From NCBI GenBank assembly GCA_026770575.1, contig MU657509.1, forward strand, positions 38,709 through 55,315: DNA of 16,607 nt, in the 5' to 3' direction. Position 1 is the stretch's first letter. The number at the start of each line of letters is the position of its first letter. A program made the translations under genes and the position numbers. Under the pieces are notes generated by a model that searched no databases, was not told where the DNA came from, and worked only from the letters and a program-made list of their open reading frames with translations. This document shows, piece after piece, positions 1 to 9,000 of the stretch. This DNA comes from Pelagophyceae sp. CCMP2097. Its lineage: Eukaryota; Sar; Pelagophyceae.

Positions 1-31
1 GTAGGAATTCCTATAATATCTGATATCATGA

Positions 32-226
32 CCGAGTGCGGAGCACGTGGACTCGGACGTGCATTCCACCTTCCAGGTGGATCACGAGCGCCTTGTTTAC
101 CCGCCCGCTCTGTGCCGGACGCTTGACCCTAAACACGAACCCGGACTCGTGGCAAAAGAGCCGTACCCGAAACCCGGTCCCTCAAAGGCAGAGGCCAGAG
201 CCGAGTTTCGGTTCAAACTTGGGTGA
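32..226 (+). other. Possible coding fragment or exon (weak)
   Basis: One frame is open for 64 codons, from just after a TGA at 29-31 to a TGA at 224-226. It has no ATG. The translation is not low-complexity and includes the stretches HSTFQVDHERLVYPPALC and EARAEFRFKLG. A GTGAGC donor-like site begins at 223, so this could be an internal exon of a gene that lies mainly off the left edge. No family is recognised. GC-rich DNA often leaves frames open by chance, so this is only a candidate. Confidence 0.18.
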
Positions 227-299
227 GCCCTGATGGGCGTACCTTGACCCGGACCCTACCTCGGTTTCGCGGGTCCGGGTTCGAACTCGGAACCCTTTT

Positions 300-965
300 C
301 CCTGGCAGCATGCGGCGCAGCCGCCTTATGCAACCGCAGCAGACGGCTCAGACGCCGCAGGCGGCGCAGCCGCCACAGGAGGCGCAGCCGACACTGGCGG
401 CGCATCCGTCGCAGGCGACGCAGCAGCCGCTGGCGGCGCAGCCGCCTTTTGTCTCTGCTGGTGGCGCAGCAGCAGCAGGCTGCGCAGCCGCCTTTTGCCG
501 CTGCTGGCTGCGCAGCCGCCTCATGCGGCGCAGCCACCTCTTGCTGCCGCTACTCGTGGTTCAACCGTCGGAGGCGGCACAGCCGCCTCACGCATCCGTT
601 GCAGGCGGCGTAGCCGTCTTTTGCCGCTGCTGACGGAGCAGCCACACCATTCGGCGCAGCCGCCTTATGCTGCTGCCGCTGGCGGCGCAGCCGTCTTATG
701 CAGCCGACGCAGACGGCGCAGCCGCCTTTTGCCTCTGCTGGAGGCGCAGCCGCAGCAGACGGCGCAGCCGCCTTATGCTGTCGCCGCAGGCGTTTCAGCC
801 GCTTTATTCAAGCCGCCGCATTCGACTCAGGCTCCTTTTGCCGCTGCTTACGTCTCAGCCGCCGCAGGCTGCGCAGCGTCGCAAGACTGGTTAGCCGCAG
901 CTAACTGCGCAGTTGCTTTATTTCGTTGATGGAGACGCAGCCGTCGCAAACGGCGCAGCCGCCTC
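300..965. repeat. Degenerate GC-rich minisatellite
   Basis: The core GCGCAGCCGCC recurs at about 315, 363, 436, 482, 510, 654, 715, 760 and 953. It is usually followed by TTTTGC, TTATGC or TCATGC and then a GCTGCT-like run. Spacing is irregular (roughly 25-70 bp) and is not held to multiples of three, so each open reading frame through it breaks into short Ala/Pro/Gln-rich or Arg/Leu-rich stretches. The core is also close to a dyad (GGCGGCGC...GCCGCC), so folded structures are possible. I read it as a decaying satellite and not as a gene. Confidence 0.7.
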
Positions 966-1078
966 TTGCTTTAGTTGCTTTAAAAACAACCGTTCTTCTT
1001 AGGGCGAGCGCACCCGTTCATGAGACTCTATGGACAACCGCTGGAGCCTGTCTATAGTCTCAAAAACGAGTTCTATAC
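966..1078. other. Intergenic, nothing recognised
   Basis: This is a lower-GC stretch between the minisatellite and the dispersed repeat. I see no ORF or repeat in it. Confidence 0.5.
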
Positions 1079-1282
1079 CCTTTTTCATTTTTGGTGTTCT
1101 ATTGTACTGTCCTGCGCCGCTAACTTATAGTTTTCGGCATTCTACAAACAGAATACCTCTTGCCACGGCATACATGCGCATACGCACGAGAGGGTTTTAA
1201 GGGTCCCTCGCGGGATCGATCTAGGATTCCTACAGCCTCACCTCAATGTAAAACTATCGCCGAAAAAATAGGCGAAAATAAA
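1079..1282 (+). repeat. Dispersed repeat, copy A
   Basis: This segment matches the reverse complement of 9658-9873 along its length. The first 65 or so bases, starting CCTTTTTCATTTTTGGTG, differ at only about five positions. The middle has diverged with small indels. A second block around 1189-1222, containing GGGTTTTAAGGGTCCCTC, is nearly identical, and the match continues to the end. The right end holds a hairpin (CGCC, 9-nt loop, GGCG at 1258-1274) followed by an A-rich tract. Relative to copy B, copy A carries 9 extra bases (GGATTCCTA) near 1223-1231, immediately after a CTA that this insert duplicates. The A-rich 3' end suggests a retroposon. No coding capacity is evident and I do not recognise the family. 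Confidence 0.8.
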
Positions 1283-1663
1283 AAAAATTCACGCGTCAAC
1301 AATCGAGAGTGTTCCCAATAATCGGCGCGAGGCCGTTATACAGCCTCTCCTGACTGCAAAAAAATAATATTAACAGCGACATACAAGCGTTCTCTACGAA
1401 TAGAACAAATCCTTATATAGTAATAGGCGCCAGGCCCTGCGAGGCCCTGTGAAATATCTCAAGTAGTAGAAACAATCCTTAGTTAGTAATAGCCGCCGGC
1501 CCCTACGGGGCCCTATGCGAACATTTGGCGGTAAAGTCAACTTTTGAAAAAGGTCGAAAAGTTCTGCTGAAATATATCATGTGCTATTTTCACAAAAAAC
1601 GAGAAACACAAAATAAAGGGCTTTGGGGTTTTCAGTTCCGATTTCGGAATTCCTACGAGTTTT
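1283..1663. other. Intergenic, AT-richer, 3' side of the unknown minus gene
   Basis: This stretch has no supported ORF. It contains the direct-repeat pair at 1402-1521 and is otherwise A/T-rich compared with the genes. It probably includes the 3' UTR and terminator of the minus-strand gene ending at 1664. Confidence 0.5.
1402..1521. repeat. Pair of direct repeats, each with a hairpin
   Basis: Two copies, about 1402-1454 and 1468-1521, share the order AGAA-CAA-ATCCTTA-T/G-TAGTAATAG-CGCC-GGCCC...GGCCCT. The GC-rich part of each can fold: GGCC-CTGCGA-GGCC in the first and GGCCCC-TAC-GGGGCC in the second. The loop and part of the stem have changed while the folding ability is kept. A fainter third relative may lie at 1315-1350 (AATAATCGGCGCGAGGCCG). 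The function is unknown. It could be a 3' UTR or terminator structure, or a small mobile repeat. Confidence 0.55.
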
Positions 1664-2843
1664 TTAGGTGTACAAGGGAAACGCCTTGGTCTTCAGGTCG
1701 GCGGGCCCGGTCTCGGGCATCCCACCTTTATAGGTGCGCGTGCCTCGGAGTCTGTAGTTTTTGGCGAAATCGCGCTCCATGACCACGTCCAAGACGGTGC
1801 CGTCGTCGAGGTCGATATGAATCGTTTGCATAGACCACGCGTTGAAGCCCAGCACAAAGTTCGTCACCGTCGCGGAAACGTCGGTTTCGTCTTCGCGCCA
1901 CCGGACCTCGCGCGAATCTAATGCCTACGTTTGGACGCTCCGAGGACGAGGTGACGTTCCGTGGCAAACTTTACGACGCTCCGAGGGAGGCTTCGTCATC
2001 GACGCCCCCGCGTCGTAGTATGGGTCCGACTTACGAGCGTCGTGGTGCCGTCGAGGCAAAGCCATTCGAAGGCCATTGCCACGAGAGGTTCTTCCTCGTG
2101 TGCCCAGCAGTCATCTTTCAGCCAAAGAAGAAGCTTGTTCGGCACCCCACTCTTGCACCGCCGCTTCATCTCGCCCACCAGAGCGCGCCGGAACGACCGG
2201 CGCTGAGCTTCGTCCAAAGTCTCCAGAGTGCCTTTGAGGAACGTGGCGGCGTGGCCTTTTTCGTAAGTCTCGTCCACCACTTGAACAAGAGCTTCCAACG
2301 GCGCGCTATTCAAAAACGGCTGCGCGTCGGGGAAGTGCACCAGCGACGCTTTCTTGGAGGCGTTGGTTCTTAAAGCCTTTCGGGCCTTGCAGGCCTCTTT
2401 CTTCGTCTCCTTTTTCGACTCATCGCCCTCTTCTTTATCTCGCGGCCGGTCCGGCGCGTTCGCCGTCGTGCCGGACTCGCGCACGCGGTCCATCTTCTCC
2501 GCGAACTTGTATTTCTTGACCTATTGATGGAGTATGCGGCCGCGCGTTCTGAACAAGAGCCGTCCCAAAGAGCATCCGGATGAGCATTCCAACGAGACTC
2601 GCGAACTCGGGCGACCATCCCAAGCGACCATCCCGTGCTGGGGCTCCTCGGGCCGGGGGGCGTCTCTCGAGGCAAGGGCTCTTCCGACGACGGCGCGCCG
2701 CCGCCCGCCGCCGCCTCGTCGGTGGCGAGAAGCTCGTCGAACGGCGTCGTCGACGCATTCTTCGACGGACGCGGCGTGCCCACGGCCTTGTGCTCCAGGA
2801 AGCGGACGCGCTTCTTGCCCGTCGCCGCGCCGCCCTTGGCCAT
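1664..2843 (-). CDS. Hypothetical basic protein, 3 exons (about 327 aa)
   Basis: Proposed exons on the minus strand are 2843-2607 (79 codons), 2520-2035 (162) and 1924-1664 (86 plus stop). The start is the ATG at 2843, in the strong context ACCATGGC. Intron 2 (2034-1925) has GTAAGT and a TAG acceptor. Intron 1 (2606-2521) ends ATAG; its donor GTTCGC is weak, with GTCGCC at 2615 as the alternative. Both introns are phase 0. The N-terminus holds GKKRVRFLEHK, which fits an RVxF-type PP1 docking motif, followed by a Ser/Pro/Gly-rich disordered stretch. Exon 2 starts with a Lys/Glu-rich charged segment and then a probable helical domain (EALVQVVDETYEKGHAATFL...). Exon 3 looks like a small beta-rich part (IHIDLDDGTVLDVV). 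I do not recognise the family. Joined residues at exon 2/3 read LDGTTTL-ALDSREVRW. Confidence 0.6.
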
Positions 2844-3024
2844 GGTCCCGCGCGCGCTGCCGGGCGCGACCGCGCTCCGAAGGAGCCTGCTTCGATTATC
2901 GCCGGACTGCGTGGGACTTGAATCCATCCGATTTCGTGGACTTGATTCCGAACTTTGAGTCGCAGTTGGTCGTTGCGGAAAACGCCCGTTCAAAAGACTC
3001 GTGGAGGCGAGGCGCGGGCGCGCG
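2844..3024. promoter_or_regulatory. Short shared (bidirectional) promoter region
   Basis: Only 181 bp separate the start codons of the divergent genes at 2843 (minus) and 3025 (plus). Both promoters and both 5' UTRs must fit here or overlap the genes. GC falls in the middle (about 2890-2990) compared with the coding flanks. I could not identify a TATA box or other named element. Confidence 0.5.
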
Positions 3025-6000
3025 ATGGTGGCGCTCTCCGCGCAGCGCGCCAAGCGCGCTTTGGCGGACCGGAGCGTCAACGCCGAAGTTGGCGCCACCC
3101 GCAGGCCCTTGGCGAAGACGTTTAAAGAGTCCTTGAAAGACTCTTCCGCGTCGGCGGCCTCGTCGTCGTCAGCGTCGAAGAGGGCTGCCGCGCCGCAGTC
3201 GGCCAGCAAGGCGGCGCAGGGCAAAGGCCGCAAGAACGCGACGCCGGTGAGGCCCCGGACTCTGAAAGGCCCAGCTGTCGAGACGACGCAGGGGGCGCCG
3301 CCGTCCGTCGGCTCGGGGCGCATTTTACCGTGCGCCTAGGCCGAGGCGCGGCGCGCTTCCGCGTCGGCGTCGCCCGCGTCGTCCGCGGGCGCGGGGCCGC
3401 AGCTGGACGGCCCGCTACAATTGGACGACTTGCGACCCAGCGGCGCAGGGGACCGTCCCAGCGGCGATACGCGGCCCGCCGGCGGCCCGCGCGAGGCGGC
3501 GCGCGCACCGGCGGCGCTCGCACCGGCGGCGCTCGCACCGGCGGCGCCCGACGACGGTGCCGCGTCTGCGCTTTCGGTCGACGGGCGTTTCAGGGTCGAC
3601 TTTGAGGTGAGCGCCTGATGCCGGTCGGAAGACCCGGACACCAACACGGAGCGGCACCAGAAGCGAGGCCGGGGAGACTCACCCCACGCGTGATGCCGGA
3701 GCGACCGCCAAGCCGTCGTTGCCACCCACCAACGTAGGTTGGCGCACTTGGCATCGAGTTCGAACCGCAGAACTGCGCCCAGTCCGGCGCAACGCTCCTA
3801 GAGTTCGGCTGCGTGGTCGTCCAGGTGCACGCGCGCCCGTCGGGCGACGCGGCGACGGGGCAATTGAACGCGCGCGAGGATTTGCGCGCGGGTGATTTTA
3901 TCGTCGTCGTCGATGGCGTTTCCGTTTCGGGCTGGGCGTTTGCGCGCATCATCGACGCGCTGCGGGCCGCGCAGCATCGGCCGCGGAGCCTCACTTTCCA
4001 ACGGCCCGAAACCGAATCCGAAACCGCGTCGCCGCGGTCGCGGCGCGACGCGGGCAGTTTCGACGCCACGTCGGAGCGCTTCGACGCCACGTCGAGCGCG
4101 GAGCAGACCCTGCAGGCCTCTGAATCCGCGAGCCCGACGGACGGCGCGACGGACGACGGCGCGAGCGACGACGGCGTCGACGGCGGCGCTTCGGCGTGGG
4201 CCGACGGCGGCGCCTCTGTGTGGGCCGACGGCGGCTCGGAATGGGACGGCGGCACCGCCTCCTCCGTCTCGGCGCGCAAGTCGCCTTATAGGGACACGCC
4301 GACTGGGACGGCTTTTCAACTCGGGTATTACTCCAACAGTGGACGCTTTGTTTCGGGAGATCCCTTGGCAAACGGCATCGACGACGCGCGCCGCGCGCAC
4401 ACTTTACTCGAGTCGCTCCACGGCCAGCTCAAGACGCCGACGACGCTGTCCCCCACGTTCTCCGCGCCGCCGTCGGCCGTGCGCGACGACGGCGACGACC
4501 GGCGGCGTGCGGCCGACGCGCAGCAGCGGCGCGTCGACGACGAGGCGGACCGTCGGCGCGCAGCCGACGACGCGGACCGGCAGCGCGCGGCCGACGACGC
4601 GGACCGGCGGCGCGCGGCCGACGACGCGCAGCAGGACGCGCAGCGGCGCGCCGACGACGAGGCGGCGCGGAACCAGCGCGCCGACGCAGAGGCGGCGCGG
4701 CGTGTCGATGCCGACGAAGCGGAGGCGCGACAGCGCGGTTTGGCGTTTGAGCTGCGGGCCATGCACGCGGAGATGGCTCTCGCGGCCGCAGAAAACGTCG
4801 AGCTGGGCCGTAAACTCGAGTCTGCAGAGGTGACTGCGAAAGAGAGCCGCGAGGCCGCCGCATTTGTGGCGTCGGCGCGGCTGGAGGACGACGCGGCGCG
4901 CCTGGCTCTCCAGACGCGCTTCGACACCCTCGAGGCCGCTGCATTGAAGCAGCGCGACAGCGCAAACTTGTTAAAGGCGGCGAAGCAGCACGACGACGTT
5001 GACAAAGTCCGCCTCGAGGTGCGTGCGCGGCCCAAAGAGGCGTTCTGAGAGGGGCGTCGGAAGAGCGGCGCATCGACGGTCCCGAATCGCAGTCAACGTT
5101 CCCCCAAATGAAGTTGCGGGACCCCGGGTGGTATTTTCGGGTATCTTCGGGTATTAGTTTAGGGTTCAATTCCCGCCGACACAAGGTTGTTATTTATATG
5201 TCTCTGAAATAACCGACGAAGAATTAGTTTAGGGTTCAAATTAGGCCGAGGCGGAGTCGCAGAAGCGGCGCGCTGCTGCGCTGGAGACGGAGCTGGCGCG
5301 TTTGACGGAGGAGGCTACGTATGAGGCCAACCGCAACTTGCAAAGAGCCGAGCGCCGCCTCGCAGAGGCTTTGTCTATTACCGCAAAGACGCACGGCAAG
5401 GAACTCAGCAAGGTCGCGGCCGCGCGCGCGCGCGAGCTGGACGACGTGCGGTCAAAGGTCGCCCAAGAGCTGGAGGAAGTGCGTCAAGCAGGGGCGTCGC
5501 AGCGGGCAGCGCTTCTGGAAGCGGAACGGCTTTTGCACGCCACTCTGGACGAGCGCGACGCGTCCCTGGCCAAGTGCGCTAAGCTCGAGGCGGCGGCGAG
5601 CGCGGGCAAGGTGGACAAGACGGCAGAGAAGCTGAAAAGCGCGTCGAAGCGCGACGCGAAACGCGTCGCCGACGAGCAGCGCCAAGAGGCGCGAACTCTC
5701 GAGGTCGAGGCCGAGCTCCGCTGCGCGCTCGCTTTAGAGGTGCGGCGCGCCGATGCCGCAGAGGCGCGCGAGCAAGAGCTGGCTGCGCGCTGCGAGACGG
5801 CCGACGCGGCCCTCGGTGCGCTCGGCGGCCGCGCCGAGGCAAAGGCTACTTTCCAGCTCGAAGCGGCCAAGGCCGAGTCGGCGCGGCTCCGCTGCGACCG
5901 CGTTTCTGCCGCGGACGTGGAAGGGCGGCGGCGGAGTGACGTGCAGGCGCAGCATTCCACCCAAGTCTCCAAACTTGCGGTCCAACTCGCCCAGCTCCAG

Positions 6001-9000
6001 TCTCAATCGGCCACTGCCGAAGCGGCGGAGAAGCTGCGCCGGTCGGAGAGCCGCGCGCAGCACAAGTCGGAAGTGCGGCAGTTGAGGAGTGATGTGGAAA
6101 CGGTTCGCGCTGTTGAGAAGGAAAAGCGCGCGGAGCTCGTCGCGCAGCACTCGACGCAGGTCCGGCGCCTGCAGATGTCGGTCAAGGCCGCCGGCGAGGC
6201 TTTGAAGCAAAGGGCGGAGACGGACGAAGCGCACGAGTCACACGTCCGAAAGCTGTTGAAAGCCGTCGAAAACGCGGCCAGGGAAGAGGCTTCGCGCAGT
6301 TCAGAAGCGCACGAGGCGCACGAGGCCGAGGTGCGGCAGTTGAAAGCGGCGTTCGAATGCGCGGCGAGAGCCGCCGCTGGAGCGGTGGCGGCCGAGGCCG
6401 AGGCGGCGTTGGCTGAAGGATCAGTTTTGACCCAAAAGCGCGTCGAAACGGCACAGTTTGAGATCCGTGCCGAGCTCGAGGCGCTACAAAAACGCGAATC
6501 CGAGTCGCACAAACGCGCTTTGGCGCTTACGCACGCCGAGGCGGCGGCGGCGGCTGCGGCTCTGGAAGGGCGGATTTCGGCCCTGCAGCGGGGCGCAAAC
6601 GCGGCCGCAGCCGACACCTCGGCCGCCGCCCTAGAGGTGGAGCGGCAGGTGGCGGCGCTGCAGCGGCACGTTTCCACGCTCCAAGCCGACTGCAAGGCAG
6701 CTGTGGCAGAGGTTGAATCGTCCAAGGCGAAGGTCATGGCGCTCGAGACCAACGTCAAGGCGCTCGAGGCCGCCGCGGCGCGCATGGGCGACGGCGACGC
6801 CGCGGGCGAGGCGCACCGCGCTTCGCTTGAAGTGGCGCTGGCCAGGGCATCGGCGCTCGAAAAGGCGGCGTTGGGGCACAAGGCAGAGGTCTCAGGCCTG
6901 TACGACAACCAGGCCGTTTTAGAGCGCAAAAACGCGGACGCCGACCGCGAGTGCTGCAGACTCGAGGCCTGCCTCGACCTGCGCGACGCCTGCATCGACC
7001 ATAACGCGATGGAGAAGGAACAGGCTGACAAGGTCCAGGCTGAACTTGCGCTGGGAAAGGCGCACCTCGAGCAGGACAAGGCGCACCTCGAGCGAGACAA
7101 CGCGCTGGAGAAGGACCAAGCCGGCGTCGACAAGGCCGGCCTGGAGCAGGCGATTGTGCACCTCGAGCGGGCGCACGATCAACTCGAGTCTGACAAGGCG
7201 CGGCTCGAGGCCATGGTCGCCCAACTGCGCCTCGCCAAGCCCACGCCGGTGGGGGCAGAATCGGTGGACGGTGGGACGCAGACGAAGCCGCCGCCGCCTC
7301 CCGCGCTTGTGGCGGCATCGGACGGTGCGACGCAAATGTCGCCGGCGACGTCGGACGGTGTCACGCAGACGTCGCTGCCGCCGCCGCCGCCGCCGAGGGC
7401 TTTGCGCGCCATCGCGGCGCCGCCGCGCGTGTGGAAAGCGACTTCGCCATCGCCGTTGAAGTCGCCGTTGAAGCCTGCGTTGAAGCCGTCTGCAAAGGCG
7501 AACACGTCGAACACGTCTCCGCAAAGGCTTTTCAGCAGGGACGCCAACAATGAGGCCAACAAGGAGAACATCCGGGAGAACATCCGGGAGAACGCCAACG
7601 TCAAGGCGTCGCCGCGCGTGGGGTTGCTCGAGGCTTCGGAGCGGCGCGGGCGCGAGGTCCGCAGGCAGGCTTTAGAGCAGCGGAAGGTTTCGGAAAAGGC
7701 GTTGCGGTGCCGGGACGAGGTCGTAGCAGCACTCCAATTCGACGCATTCTCAAAAGACAAGGCTTTCGAGCAAATGGCTCAGGCGAAGAAGCAGGTGGAG
7801 CGCGATTCCAGCGAGGCGGCGTCGCGGTCGAAGATGCATCTTGAAAAGTCGGTTGCGGCCGCAACGTTCCACGAAGAAGCTTTAGATCGAGAAGTCGCCG
7901 ACCGCCACGCAGTCGAGGAGGAGCACGCTTGTATTGTCGCGGCCTTCGAGGCCCAACTCCGCGCGAGAGACGCCGCAGACGAGCAGCGGCAACGTGAGCA
8001 AGGCGAGCGCGCCGAAAACGACGCCGTTTCGGCGGCGGCGGCGGCGCGGTGCGAGCAGCTCGAGGCGCAGCTTAGCGAAGCCCGGCGCAAGGCGCAGTGC
8101 GTCGCGGATTTGTTTGAAGAGTCGATGGCCGCGACGGCGGCGCACGACGCGGCGCATCCGCCGTCGAGCCCCACCGACGAGCCGTCGAGCCCCGCCGACG
8201 AGCCGTCGAGCCCCGTCGACGAGGCGGATAGCGTCCCGGCGGCGGCAACGGCGCCGCGCGCGACGGCGGCATCGACGACTGCGCTTCGATTTGAACTGGC
8301 GAAAAGAGACGAGCAGCTCGCCGCGCTCGCGGTGCGTCATTTGACCGGGGCTACCGATGGAACCCAAAGGCCTCCCCGTGGCGGTTCGCCTTTTTCGCGG
8401 CTTGAAACGCTCCGCTAGGCGTCGCTGGACGAGAGCGCGGGCGACGCGACGCGCCTTGCCGCGGAAGTGACGGCGTCGCGGAATGCGCTGGTTGAAGTGC
8501 AACGCGAGCTCGACGCCACAAACGCCAGCCTCGCGGCCCAGGCGGCGGCGTTTGAAGCGCTCCGCAGCCGCGGCGAAGACAGCGACGACGACGCCGTCGC
8601 CAAGGCGTCGGAGGCCCCGTCGGAGGCCCCGTCGGCGCGGTCGACGGACGAGGCTCGGCCGTCCAAGGAGGCGGCGCGGCCGTCGGCGGCGCGGCCATCT
8701 GAGGTCGCACGACTGTCCGAGGAGCGGTCGTCGCAGCCCGCGAAGGTGGCGTTTGAGCATTTACCGGGGGGGTCGCACGCGCGCGCTTCGGAGCGCGTCG
8801 CGCAGCGCCTCGCAGACTCGGAGCGCGCCGCGGCGGCGCTCGCCATCCGCCTCGACGCTGCCACCGCCGCGGTGCGTTTCGAAACGCTTTTTGATATGCT
8901 TAGTGACGCATGGCTACCGCGCTTTGTAACACGCCTGCCCACCGACGCAACCTCCATGACGCTTCCCGACGCAGGCCGTGGCTTCTGGGTCCGTGGCCGA

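Noticed and set aside
240..300. tRNA-like or pol III signal (GGGTTCGAAC near 280)
   Set aside because: There is no matching A box, acceptor or anticodon stem. The site belongs to a simple hairpin (CCCGGACCC / GGGTCCGGG).
223..929. Ala/Gln/Pro-rich reading frames across the minisatellite
   Set aside because: The apparent repeats jump between frames and spacing is not a multiple of three, so no single protein is encoded.
2600..2640. Donor GTCGCC at 2615 for intron 1 of the unknown gene
   Set aside because: It lacks the G at +5 found in the other donors of this window. GTTCGC at 2606 was preferred, but the choice is uncertain.
2844..3323. Upstream extension of the minus-strand unknown gene beyond the ATG at 2843
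   Set aside because: It would run antisense into exon 1 of the plus-strand gene. The ATG at 2843 has the better context and begins the sequence that looks coding.
5155..5190. Telomere-like TTTAGGG and a B-box-like GGTTCAATTCC in an intron
   Set aside because: Only single units are present, and the T-arm stem does not extend to five pairs. No tRNA can be folded around it.
6003..7133. Long minus-strand open frame (376 codons), Ser/Ala-rich, opposite the coiled-coil gene
   Set aside because: It mirrors the GC-rich third positions of the real exon. Its composition (Ser/Ala/Cys) is the expected antisense of Glu/Ala/Arg-rich coiled coil.
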